Shown here: positions 1 through 12,399 of the stretch, piece after piece
How positions within the stretch are numbered: the first letter of the stretch is position 1
Layout of the letters: the number at the start of each line of letters is the position of its first letter
Origin: Botryococcus braunii
Taxonomy: Eukaryota; Chlorophyta; Trebouxiophyceae
Assembly (NCBI GenBank): GCA_002005505.1
Contig: KV908570.1
Coordinates: forward strand, 28,427-55,926
Direction: 5' to 3'
Length of the DNA: 27,500 bases
The notes under the pieces: generated by a model
What the model saw: the letters and a program-made list of their open reading frames with translations, nothing else
The model's database searches: none
What the model was told of the DNA's origin: nothing
Translations under genes and position numbers: made by a program

Positions 1-625
1 GAATAGCATGTTTACCACTATTACACATGGCAGTGTGCTTCCAACCGGAGTGCTGATAAATATCCTTTTGTTATGGTACAGACCAAGGCAGATATGCCAT
101 CCACCTGCTCTCGAAATACATCAGGTGCCTGCTGGTCAGACCAGCAGCTTCTTTGTAGCTGTCAGCCAGGGAACCCTGCCGTAATGCACTGCCCTTCGTT
201 GCCATGTCGCAAAGGCCATACTCATTGGTGATTCATAGTCACCATGGCACTCAATGGCTGTGCATTTCTAAGAGATAACTGTTCCGCATTATACAGTTAA
301 ACTCGCTTCTGTTTTCAAACAGAAGCATTGCGCTTGAGTATGACAAGGGGCTCTTGTTCAAGCATGGCTGATGTACTCTTTCTTCCGCATAACTCAGAGC
401 AAATGCCACTGCATGTCTCAGTACACATAAGCAGGACTTTCCACTTGAGGATGCCATGCCAGCCATTCCCATCGTGTATCCACGAATGCATGGAGGTCTC
501 TCGTGCAGTCATGCCAAGCTCAATGGCCGGTCGTGCCTTCACTGTTGGGCCTAAGATGGGCTTCCCCTCTGAAGTCTGGGCGCATGAGGTCTGGGCACAT
601 GCCATCACACCTGGGAATCAAGTTA
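1..625. other. Intergenic, no supported gene
   Basis: Several short frames are open here on both strands, but none shows a credible domain, splice pattern or signal sequence. A short imperfect duplication of the words GTCTGGGCGCATGAG and GTCTGGGCACATGCC lies near 573-603. The right edge is the 3' side of the minus-strand secreted-protein gene, so part of this stretch may be its 3' UTR. Confidence 0.5.
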
Positions 626-2309
626 CTATGTACCTTTCAGGCGACGCCCTCCTGCAGATGCCATGGCAGAAGCCATGCCAGACCCGCTGACAGAAGCTGC
701 AGCAGCGGTGCCGTCCCCACTGATCATGCAGCCACCGTTTCCCTGCACAGCACAGGCTGTGCTGCGTCCGGCTACAAATGCGCCGTCCCGCCCATTTGTA
801 ACGGCAACTGCAGATGTTGATGGCACAGCAGTACCGTATAGCACACCGCAGCCTGGGCTCAATGTGCACAGCTGGATGTTGCTGCTAGTGCTCCAAACGT
901 TGCATGCCCCACAGCTGGCTATGCTAGCAAACTGGCAAGCAGGAGCATTGCTGCTGACACACCCATACCCCTCCCACCAAAACTGGCATGGTGGGCACTC
1001 CCTGTAATTAGAAGGGCAGTTCTCCTCACATCTCCAGATGCCTCCTCCCCTGCATCCAATATCACCCCTTCATCCTCCAACCATGCATCAACAGAAAATG
1101 TAGTTTGGACCAAGTTTATCTGCCAATTATCATTCTGCTTAAGAGGATGTATCATTCGATTCATCTTTTGATGAACCTTGCGCAAGAATACTGGTACAGT
1201 CTGGTACAGGGCCGTAATGAAATACTTTGTTAATATTGTCCAGAGTGAAGAGTCTATTTGCCTGCTTTTGTTTGGAAGGCCAAGATACCTCTCATTACTA
1301 AGTGAATAGAAAGGCACGTTGTTGCAGCTTGTATTGGCAATATCCTACAATTCATGGCAAAGGCAAAGTTAACCGCATGAGCACCGACATGCTCGTTTTT
1401 CAAAAGAACCAAGGCGGCAAAAGGTAATGCAGACTGTTGTGGTAGGCAGGGTCTCGTACCAGGAATTGCTGGACCAGTAACCCCTAGCACCATCTATAGA
1501 GAACCTGCACGCCAAAGGCCTGTCTCTTGAAATCTACCAGACAATCTGTAACAAAACTCAATCTGTCATGCAGTTTTGCGGTAGTGGGCCGTTAATTTAC
1601 AAAATTTATTTGACTGTTTTACATTCCTATGGTGACAAAGGAAATCATATTGGCCCGGACTCCTGATCAATAATACTGGCCACTTCGAACCACTACTGCC
1701 ACTTCGAACCACTACTGCCTACAGTATATCAGCCCATGCAGAGAGAGGAAGGATTTCATTCGACCACTAGAATGGAGATTAATGCACTAATCAAGGCATC
1801 TTGACTTCAAAACAAGCGCTTCGCTTGAGAACCTATCTCTGATGCCAAAAGAGTTTCTCTTGCACCTGAAGTTTTCTAGGCAGAAGTCTGTCACTTGTCT
1901 TTTATTTGTTAACTTTCTTTGAGGCAAAATCTTTAAGGCTTCCTAAAATCAGCGTCCTGAGGAGTTTGAAAACATGCTACACTGATAGCTAACATAAGGG
2001 TGTCCCACATGCGTGCATGATGCAGTCGGACGCTGTTTAAAAATGAGAGTTACAAACCTGAAGTATCCATCATCACCCCACCCAATCCTTCTAAAGTCGT
2101 TATTATCTCCTGGATAAGCGTTAAGCGGTGGGAAGGCATCCCCGTACCAACCTCTGGCCAAAAACAAGTGCCCTGCGCCCAAAACACATGCACAAATAAA
2201 TCCTGAACCATCTAAATGTTGACTTAAGGGTGCTCTTACTTCTTCAAATGATCTGGCAGTAGAAAAAGGGTGCACCGGCAACTACAAGCAGCCCAAACAA
2301 GGTCTTCAT
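626..2309 (-). CDS. Secreted Cys-rich protein with aromatic/Gly head and Ala/Ser/Gly tail (4 exons, 202 aa)
   Basis: Exons on the minus strand are 2309-2276, 2172-2058, 1468-1385 and 1001-626, with intron phases 1, 2 and 2; the frame closes exactly on TAG. The start is the ATG of MKTLFGLLVVAGHLFLA, a clear signal peptide split by intron 1, with likely cleavage after residue 17. Residues 18-50 are rich in Gly, Asp, Tyr and Trp. Residues 62-130 carry 11 cysteines in close pairs (CPPC, CGAC) and an FWW at 85-87. Residues 131-202 are Ala/Ser/Gly-rich with two further cysteines, ending MASAGGRRLKGT. Splice signals: the acceptors are good; the exon 3 donor (gtgctc) is weak, and a competing gttaac lies 10 bases downstream. 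I do not recognise a family. The shape suggests a disulphide-linked extracellular, wall or scale protein (inference). It is divergent from, and shares features with, the neighbouring plus-strand gene. Confidence 0.6.
1681..1718. repeat. 19-bp tandem duplication
   Basis: The unit CACTTCGAACCACTACTGC occurs twice in perfect tandem, 1681-1699 and 1700-1718. It lies inside intron 2 of the minus-strand secreted-protein gene. Confidence 0.9.
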
Positions 2310-2939
2310 TGCCTGCTCCTCTCCGATTTTGTTCGAAAATGTGGAAATTTTGACCCACAAAATAAGTTCCCTCTGTAGCACCTCACGTCCTTCTGCACTC
2401 TACTTTGATTGCAACGGCGATTGGTCCACGGTGGTCGAGTTATCGGTTTCGAGACCCGAGTACTTAATGCACTAAACCAGAATTTACTGTTTTCTAATTG
2501 GAAATTCTTCATAAAGTCATTGTAGACGCTGCAGTGAGTGACTTGGCCGCCTACATATGAGGGTCGATTGACCTCGTACAGGTTCGGATGCGCCTGCAAA
2601 AAACTGGACAGGTGGCGCACCCCTGGCGGTAACGGAGTACGTGCAGCAGATGCCTGCAACGTGGCCTAACGTGGGGGCACCGAGTGTGCTCGTGATCCAT
2701 ATTGCTGTTCCGGGAATTTCAGCCGTCATGAAAAACGTAGCCGTGGCGTCGGGATGGCGAATTCCGACGCCACGTGTAGGCTAGTGCTTGCCAACTGTTT
2801 AGGAGCCCGTCTGTTCGAAATACCACCGGTCTTTACGGAAAAGCAGTAAAGCCCAACATCAGAATAAAGACTTGCCTGACAATTGCTTTGATTTGGAGAT
2901 TAGTGTTTTCTTAGAGTTGAAGCCACAATTTGGAGAATA
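2310..2939. promoter_or_regulatory. Divergent intergenic promoter region
   Basis: This 630-bp interval separates the start codons of two oppositely oriented secreted-protein genes (minus ATG at 2309, plus ATG at 2940), so it should hold both promoters and 5' UTRs. A perfect inverted repeat and a G-box-like CACGTG lie near 2742-2776. No convincing TATA box was seen for either side. Minus-strand open frames through the interval (2306-2659, 2517-2729) lack a signal peptide or domain and are treated as noise. Confidence 0.5.
2742..2776. promoter_or_regulatory. 11-bp inverted repeat overlapping a CACGTG box
   Basis: CGTGGCGTCGG (2742-2752) is perfectly inverted as CCGACGCCACG (2764-2774), with an 11-nt spacer. 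The right arm overlaps CACGTG (2771-2776), the core of the plant G-box bound by bZIP and bHLH factors. A symmetric site with one-turn spacing suits a dimeric regulator, but binding is inferred. Confidence 0.5.
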
Positions 2940-5900
2940 ATGGGAGGCTGCCGTGGGCTGCGATTTTTGTCGCTGGCGTTCTGTCTTCTAGCTTTGCACG
3001 CAGGAGGGACATACAGTAGATTTTTGCCAGGTGAGCAGATGTATTGTTCACTTGTAATATAAGCAAGTTAAGTTGTAAGTATCGATGGCTCATATTAGGC
3101 TCTCTACAGTGCTCCACATCTTGTCGCCGCCAGGAACATTTTACGCACAAGCTTCCGTCTCAATATGCCCGTGTAATTCCACATTGATATTCGAACTTTT
3201 TGTTGTTTTTTCCATCTGAGGGGAGTGAGAATGATGAATTTGTAGGAGACGCCTTCAGTTCGTGACGGCCAATGGAAAGGAACTCTATATGAGAAGGCTG
3301 TGCTCTGATTAAAGGAAGAATGTCAGTTCAGCTGGTTATTATGCCTGCCAAGTTAGCTGGTGTGCTTCACGTAAGCAGGAGATTACCGCCCAAGTCTGAG
3401 GCTGTCACCTGCGTCAGTGGGAGAACAGGAAACAACGTAAAGGGAAAGAAGGGAAAGGACGAGGGTGAGCAGGAAGGAGCTAGAGAGGGAGAGAGGAGGG
3501 CAGGGGAGGGTCCGGGAGTGACCAACTTCACTCATTTGGATTAATGGCTCCTATCAAGTTGTACACAAATTTAGTCCATTCCCATACCCTCAACATTGTT
3601 CCTGTATGACGTTTTTGCTTTGGTTTTTGAGCAGATGCTATGCCGTACGAAGTTGAGAAGGCACAGCACGATCTCCGACTAACATCACGGTCAGCTCGGC
3701 AACTTCTACAACAGTGGCAGGGAGGTTCTACTTTCTGGTGGGATCCTATCAAACGTGTGTGGTGTGCTATCAACGGGTGGTGGGACCCTAACTGTCTTCC
3801 TCCATCTTCCGCATCAGCTGCTGCTGCGGCAGCTTCAAGCAGCGGCAGTGGCAATGGAGGCGGATCAGGCGCATCTGGAGGGGGCAGTACCAATGGAGGC
3901 AAGTGTTTCCACCTCTGCACCTCACTAATATGCTTGTCCTTATGTGCTGACTGGATTTTTCAGTCCGTTGGCAGAAGTCAAAAGGAAATGATGTTTGTGG
4001 CTGTGCGGTCATAATGCCTATGCCTGCCTTAAAAGTCAATTTGGAAGCAGCAGGCAATGCTTTTGACTTTTTGCGCGCTTTATTACAAAGCCACAACCTT
4101 GTGCTTCTACTTACTTCTTGTGGAATTAGCAAGGGCCTGGTACGTTTCATGTGGTCATCTAAAGTTGTATGTTCTTGTGCAGTGCCAACCAAATTCTTAC
4201 CCTGCGCAGGCACATATGCGCTGTAATTGTCATGGGATGGGGATCCTACCCATACTTTGTCTATCACACCGGATTTTAATTTCTGACACAGGCTGGATGT
4301 GGGCAGGGGACAGCGGTGGCCAAAGCAGTAGTGCTTCTGGGAGTGCCTCTTCAGATGGGGGTCCCGGCGCATCTTCCTCTGCTGCTGGTGGGAATGCCTG
4401 CCCAATGCACTCTGACCTTCTCTTTGCCTTTGTCAACAATTTCTATGCCAAGTAGGTTTACAAGGTCTGTCCTGACCAGTTGCTGTCCTTCCTCAGTCCG
4501 TACTTGATGTGATTACGTTTTGGTGGTCCACAAGGGAAGGGCCGGGGGAAGGTCAGGCAGTACTTCATCGTTCATTTGTAGGAACTTATCTCCTGAGTTT
4601 AGGTCGACAGGATTATTGTTCTACGTGTGGTAGCGGAAGGTCCAGTACACCCTTTCTATAAAGGTAGGGGTGTTCTGGGTCTTCTGCACAACAAAGAAAT
4701 CGCTATACGTACGACAACATTTCACTTTCCTGGGACAGGATCATGGGGCTGTGTGCATACTGTCCCGGCACTTCTGATGCTCTTACGAGCAGTCTCAATC
4801 TCTGACGCCGACACGTATAAAGCTCCGGACATGTCCAGTGACATGCATGTAAGACCTGTTATGTCACAATGTAAAGGCATTTCCGCGAACATATCTTGTC
4901 GGTAATTTTGCAGGGTTTGCAACAAAGACAACCAAAGTCAACGAGGTTGTCCTGCAGGATTGCTTCTTGTCCTCACTCCTCTCCCATGTCTGAGTGCTCC
5001 CCTTCCCAGCTCCTCTCCCTTCCCTTGCAGTCATCTCACATATCATAATCAAATGGGGGGGGGGGGAGGGGGTACGTGAAACTTATTTCGAAGAATCACA
5101 GGCTGGTTATTTATGTGTTACTCCCGACAATGAACGTTTTAGTCACTACCTTCGATTAATTAGAATGCACACCATGGTTTTGGGCCTGTGGTTTAAGCCC
5201 CTGCTATGAGCAGGCGCAAGCTCTGCATCGGGGTACGCATCCTCATCAGGGGCCAGTTCTTCGGGGTCCGGCTCTTCGGGAGGCTCTGGCGCCTCAGGCT
5301 CAGCATCTGCTGAGGGCTCCAGCGCCAGTGGTTCTTCCGGATCGTCCTCCTCGGGTGCTTCAGGATCATCGTCCGCCAGTGGATCGGCTGGTGGAGCAAG
5401 TGCATCTGGGTCTGCGTCCTCCTCAGGTGGCAATGACTGGGACAGCGCCAGTGGGTCTGCTGCATCTGCATCTGCCAGCTCCTCAGGGGTACTGTCCCAT
5501 CACTGAATTTTCTATTGATGTCTGTGTCCTGACCCTGCTTCCTCTGCGACCCCGTTTCTGTGACATTTATCCTTTCTGCATTACTTTCTGGTATGTACTT
5601 GTAGAATTTGGACTTGGTTGATCTCCTACATTTTAACCATGTCAGGCCATCCTTCTTGTCATTACCCTTTCGCTTCCCATGCCTTGCTTCTCCGTTTCAC
5701 TTAACCGGCTTGGTGTATCTGAAACACCTGGCAGCACCCAGGTGTATATACTTGGGGGATCGGTGACTCTCCAACAGCCTATTCGCTCCCCAGGTCGACC
5801 TTAGTCTCCTGTGTCTCCTGTGCCTGCGTTTTCGTTTCGTTTGGGGGCGCATTTAGGATCAGAAACATGACATTCCCCACTTCCCCCCTCTCCCATTCCC

Positions 5901-7265
5901 TACTTTCTCTATCTCCTCCTTCCCGTATCTCTCTCCCCCCTTCCCCCGTACCTTACATTCCCATGCGCACGCGCATGTGCTTGTCTATGCGCCCCTCCCC
6001 CCACCTCGCAAGTATTGGGGCCCCGTCCGTAAGCCATAGGCACATGTGCAGGGAGATGCGGCGTCTGCAGCGGCCGCAGCGGCAGCTGAAGACGCAGCAG
6101 CAGCGGCGGCAGCGGCAGCCAGCTCTGCTGGAACCAGCTCCGCTAGCGCAGCAGCCGTTTCAGCTAAGAATGCTGCTGACCAAGCTGCTTCTGCTGCGGC
6201 AGCTGCTGCAGCTTCGGGTTCGCCTGTCTCACTTGCAGTGCATTTCTTGGAAGCTGGGGTGTCCTGGGGGAAGGTGGGCCAGGGGGGGTGGGCCGATGCT
6301 TCAAGCCTATGGCCTGGTGGACAGACGTGGGAAGTTTTTGTGAAATGTATGTCAGTTGGAGAGCTCATCCACTATGCATTTATAAACTAGGCTAACCCAT
6401 TTTCAGTGCTTCTACATGTCGTGCTACTATGTAGGGGCTATTGTGCTTGCAATACTCCTGCAGGTGAAGCTCAGCAGCAAGTGCATGCTCATGTTTCCCA
6501 GTTTTTTTATGACTCGTTGCTTGTGATATTAAGCTCTATTAAGCTCTAGAAAGGGGTGGAAAATTGCAGGAGATAGTGCGACTGCCAGTGCTGCTGCAGC
6601 CGCTGGGGAAAGCGCCAGTGCTGCTGCAGCTGCTGCAGGTATGTGGCTTCAACGCCAGCTTCTCTGTCCTTTCCCCATCCTCCTCTTCAAGAGGATTCTA
6701 GCACAGTCTTAGTTTTTGTGAGCTTTTGATATTTTCCCCCTCCCACCTGACCCTGCTCCACCCCTATTAGTTCACCACAGGCGATATTTACAGGCCCGAC
6801 CATTTCATCGGTCTTCAAGTGAAGCAATGTGTGTGTACTGGATTCTCGGTCGTGGAATCTATCAGATTGTTTACGCGGCAATCTTATTTTCTTGTTTGCA
6901 GCATGCTCAAGCTTTTTCAGAGTCTGTTTTGGCTTGGGACCCAATAATGCCTTTCCTGTGGTATTGGAGGCCTTGAATAAATTTGTTTTGCCCTCTGCCA
7001 CCTCACATGCGCCGTTTTGCAGGTTGTTCTTTTCAATACCGTCTCCACAACGATAATATTGGTTTAAGAAGTAACGTGTTTTTCCCTGCAATACGTCTGG
7101 AGTCAAATCTCAGGTCATGGGGCTCGAGTTGAGTCCTGGGCCACTCTCCATCCCACCCCCACCCCTCTTAACACATGTCACCCTGCCCTGTTGCAAACAA
7201 TACCCTTTCGTTTCTGCCCTCCTCCCATGCTTGCCATCCTCCCTCATTGTTTCGTGTCTCGCGCG

Positions 7266-7335
<70 letters not shown>

Positions 7336-7619
7336 GTGCGCGTGCACGTGAGAGAGTGCGAGTGTGCCAAGTGATGGGAAATTGCTGTGTGTCCTGGCCG
7401 CACGTTTGCAGCACTTCCTTTTTTCCTCCCACATCTCCATTTTGAGGCTGCTCATGGCACACTGCAGCCAGCGGAGACTCGGCAGCGGCAGCATCAGCCG
7501 CTGCTTCGGCCTCAACAAGCGCATCGAAGGCTACTGCATCAGCGTCCGCGTCCTCTTCCAGACGTGGCCGCTCGTCTTCTTCATCTGCCACTGCCACAGC
7601 AAGCGCGGGCGGTCGATAG
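2940..7619 (+). CDS. Secreted silk-like Ala/Ser/Gly-rich protein (7 exons, 370 aa)
   Basis: Exons are 2940-3030, 3635-3898, 4292-4387, 5214-5488, 6052-6217, 6570-6638 and 7468-7619. The intron phases (1,1,1,0,1,1) all match and the frame closes on TAG. Exon 1 encodes a signal peptide (MGGCRGLRFLSLAFCLLALH) and ends in the donor GTGAGC. Exon 2 adds a basic/Gln-rich helix-like stretch and a Trp-rich knot (residues 58-84) containing WWDP twice and two cysteines. From about residue 85 to 370 the protein is almost only Ala, Ser and Gly: Ser/Gly-rich in exons 2-4, Ala-rich in exons 5-7, with short acidic spacers (GDS, GES, EDA). It ends after an Arg/Ser patch in ATASAGGR. Intron 2 appears to be GC-AG (AG/GCAAGT). 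No known family is recognised; the composition resembles silk or other structural extracellular proteins. That function is inference. Exon 4 also contains an internal alternative donor (CAG/GTGGCA). Confidence 0.65.
5055..5066. repeat. Poly-G tract in intron 3
   Basis: Twelve consecutive G, then A and five more G. It lies within the intron between exons 3 and 4 of the silk-like gene and could form a G-rich structure in the pre-mRNA (inference). Confidence 0.85.
7268..7336. repeat. (GT)n microsatellite in the last intron of the silk-like gene
   Basis: About 34 near-perfect GT dinucleotides, roughly 130 bp upstream of the final exon. Cys/Val and His/Thr open frames across it are microsatellite artefacts. 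Confidence 0.97.
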
Positions 7620-9766
<2,147 letters not shown>

Positions 9767-9955
9767 GTCGTTAGCGCAAAAGTTGAAGGGCGCATGCAGG
9801 AAGGAGTTGAGTCTCAGCGTACACAGGTGCCCGTGCTCACTCGATTTGATTCGGGTGTGCCTATTTGGAAGGAAAGAATTATCCCAATCAGCAAGAACAC
9901 AGTATGTGAACTTAACACAACTGAATTTGCGGGATTGCTTACGGATCTAACTTGA
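9767..9955 (+). CDS. Possible terminal exon of an unrecognised gene
   Basis: After a candidate acceptor (GATGTGCAG) an open frame runs 62 codons to TGA. It has mixed, protein-like composition, including the segment TRFDSGVPIWKERIIPIS. No family is recognised. No upstream exon with matching phase could be defined between 7.6 and 9.7 kb, and no start codon with a sensible N terminus is obvious. It may be a fortuitous open frame. Confidence 0.22.
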   Translation, partial: VVSAKVEGRMQEGVESQRTQVPVLTRFDSGVPIWKERIIPISKNTVCELNTTEFAGLLTDLT

Positions 9956-10404
9956 TGAGTGTGTGTGGTACTTTTTGCCGGAGAAAAGTGTACACTATGT
10001 TATCTTTTGTCAGCAAGTGTTTGCGTTTTGTTTCTATCACTCGGTTACTGAGGGAGCTGCTTCATCTCATCAGCCTCCATTGAGAGAGGCTTGTTTGCCT
10101 GGAAAGTTGTAATATTCTTCTCATATACATGAGTGGCCTGAAAGAATACCAGTGCGATGATTCAATGAATCAAACCTAGATGTTTCAAGCGACAAGTCAC
10201 ACCCGGCCAGCAGCCAGCTGGCGACCCACAGCGGCAGCAATAACGAACGTTCACCTGACAAAATATCCCACCACATCTTCTTGTGCAATGACGGACTCAT
10301 TATCAAAGGCCCCTGGATGCTACTCCTCCTCCTCCTCCTCCTTGTTCATCTTATGTCTTAAGTTTGGGGCAGTGTTATCATAAATCCACTAAAGTACAGT
10401 AATA

Positions 10405-10522
10405 CTGACCATTCAGATGCATTGTTTTAATATTGCTGACCATTCAGATGCATTGTATTAATATTTCTGACCATTCAGATGCATTGTATTAATATTTCTG
10501 ACCATTCAGATGCATACCCCCG
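10405..10522. repeat. 31-bp tandem array, about 3.6 copies
   Basis: Units begin at 10405, 10436, 10467 and 10498, each starting CTGACCATTCAGATGCAT. The first three are full length and differ at only about two positions. The fourth leads directly into the left arm of the adjoining palindrome, so the repeat unit is the outer part of that arm. Confidence 0.92.
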
Positions 10523-10606
10523 TGGCCGTTCCCTGCATATGCATATTCATATATGAATATGCAGGGAACGGCCACAGGGGTATGCATCTGAATCGTCAGC
10601 AATATT
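10492..10606. repeat. Large near-perfect palindrome (arms about 55-60 bp)
   Basis: The sequence from AATATT at 10492 to AATATT at 10606 folds on itself around a perfect 22-bp core at 10541-10562. Arms share TTCAGATGCAT, ATACCCC and GTGGCCGTTCCCTGCATAT. They differ by a 6-bp GCATAT insertion in the left arm and a few substitutions. There is essentially no loop, so a cruciform is possible. No coding potential is seen. It resembles a foldback or hairpin element. Confidence 0.9.
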
Positions 10607-11131
10607 GTATATACCGTTCGATCAACGGACCTCATATGATTTGTAAGGGAAAAAATGAAGTATTGCTACTCTGCTGTAACCATAATCTTACAACTTTTAC
10701 ATACTCACATGGAGCATCAACTCCTCGTTCATAGGTAGTTGACCTGTCAATTGACTTGCAAGTCACGTGAATACGCCCCGCATTCAGAAAAGGGGGCCCT
10801 ATCGGGGACAGTGTAGCAGCGAGATTGACAAGTACGACATGAGCAGCAAAAGCAGCAACCTTATCAATAATATCGCTGACACGAATGGCAACATCAGCGA
10901 CGACGACAACGACGTATAACAGCACTCACGCCTATACCGGTGATGATGACGGCGACGGCCAATAACACCGGCAACAACTAAATTGGCCCTGACAAAAACT
11001 AGAGAACAACAGCAGCAGCAGCGAGTGCCATGCATAGTGAAACTTTGCTATGCTGATTCGATGGCAGTAGCACCAAGTTCTCAAGGGGGAGGAGGAGGGG
11101 GTGAAGGAGAGTGTGCACGGATATTCATCGA
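10607..11131. other. Intergenic, with a degenerate trinucleotide-rich zone
   Basis: From about 10830 to 11030 the sequence is rich in AGC, GAC and AAC triplets (for example CGACGACGACAACGACG near 10899), giving Val- or Ser-rich open frames by chance. No gene is supported. Confidence 0.5.
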
Positions 11132-11152
11132 TGTGTGTGCGTGCGTGCGTGC

Positions 11153-11228
<76 letters not shown>
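11132..11228. repeat. (GCGT)n/(GT)n microsatellite
   Basis: Several GTGC units run into about 35 GT units. Cys/Val-rich open frames across it are artefacts. Confidence 0.96.
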
Positions 11229-11231
<3 letters not shown>

Positions 11232-11818
11232 TGTATGTGTTTGAATGTGTCAGAGAGAGAGCAATGTTGAAAGGACGTTGAATTTCATGTGAAAAGATGC
11301 GAATTGCCATTGTGTTTGGGTGAGTGTGATTGGACCGTCATTGCCTTTGTGGGCTGCGGTCGAGGTCATTTCCACAACATCATTGTTTGTGGGGTGGATT
11401 TTGGGCTCACCGCGCAGCTCTTGCAGGTTTTGTAAGGGGCAAAGGGAAGTAGCAACATTGGTTTGTCTTCAAGGTTCGGTCAGGACCTGACCTATTATGT
11501 CTAGCGAACTTTTTGTTGGAAGTGCAGCAACCGTTCTGTGCATGGGGAAACGGTGCGGTTGACAGCTCAAGCCTGAACCATGCTAACTTTTCAAGGCTCG
11601 AGATTTGGATACCCAAAACACGGGTGGGGTTGTGTGGTGGCGTGCTTTGGGCTTGAAAAGAGGAAACCAAGCGTTAAACCCTCGCAACATCATCTAATAC
11701 TCATGTAGATTACACATGTGCAACATGGGGAAGCATTTGAGGGATGGTCATTATGCAATCGTCCTCAGTCTTTATAGCACCGGCATAGCCGTCTTTTGAC
11801 ACCCCAGCCCGTGTCAAA

Positions 11819-12344
11819 AGTGTTGGCATTTTCTACGGAAGTCCGTGCAATGGCTACGGATTCACTACGGATTTACAGAACGTAATTCCGTAGATAATGG
11901 GTTTGGGTCGAAAAGTGTCAGGGAGGTTCTCTTATGTCATTTGGGACTATGTGCGAACATTGGAATCTTCATTTTAATCTTCTTGAATCTACCAAATCTT
12001 GATTGAAATGCAGTATTTCCAAATTCAACCCCACGGTACACATAAAAATTGTACCTCACTGGCATATCTGTACTGCACTCTGTAGCAAAACGGAATAGAA
12101 AGAAATACGATGTTTATGGTGTGCGGTTAGAATAGGCTTCACTCTTAATTTTAAAGAAATACGATCTGGCTAGGATGTGCTTCACTCAACAAAACAAGAG
12201 TTTTTTCATTTTCACCTTTTGTATTTGGCCCCTAGATCCGCGTCCCTGCATGATGGGTTTATGGTATGCGGTTAGGATAGGCTTCACTATTAACATTAAA
12301 TACGTACAGATGTTTTTACTACGGTCCGTAGAAATGCCAACACT
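11819..12344. mobile_element. MITE-like segment with short terminal inverted repeats
   Basis: The left end AGTGTTGGCATTTTCTACGG (11819-11838) is inverted at the right end (12325-12344) with one length difference in a T run. CTACGGA occurs three times inside the left end (11833, 11854, 11865) and as TCCGTAG at 11887 and 12325. Inside are two 32-bp near-identical repeats (12112-12143 and 12257-12288, the latter GTTTATGGTATGCGGTTAGG onward) plus a shorter relative near 12155-12190. No transposase frame is present. No clear target-site duplication was found, so the boundaries are uncertain. Confidence 0.5.
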
Positions 12345-12399
12345 AGCCCGGCTGGGAGCCCCATCTTCCTTTTTCTACTAGCCCGGTTGGGAGCCCCAT
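12343..12399. repeat. 22-bp direct repeat, 35-bp period
   Basis: CTAGCCCGGCTGGGAGCCCC plus AT (12343-12364) recurs at 12378-12399 with one change (C to T). It abuts the right end of the MITE-like segment and may be part of it. Confidence 0.85.

Noticed and set aside
663..1007. Plus-strand 114-codon frame
   Set aside because: It is the complement of the minus-strand terminal exon (1001-626), whose frame, signal peptide and splice phases make a better model.
919..1317. Minus-strand 132-codon frame
   Set aside because: It crosses the predicted acceptor at 1002 in a different phase and ends in a hydrophobic tail with no supporting upstream exon; the Cys-rich frame fits better.
2395..2465. tRNA-like words (TTTCGAGACCCGAG) in the divergent promoter region
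   Set aside because: No D-arm, anticodon arm or acceptor stem could be folded around them.
7117..7597. Open frames rich in Cys/Val and His/Thr around 7268-7336
   Set aside because: They are translations of the GT/CA microsatellite; the only supported coding here is the final exon of the silk-like gene starting at 7468.
10405..10522. CRISPR-like array of 31-bp repeats
   Set aside because: The units are directly adjacent with no spacers, and the organism is eukaryotic; this is a tandem array.
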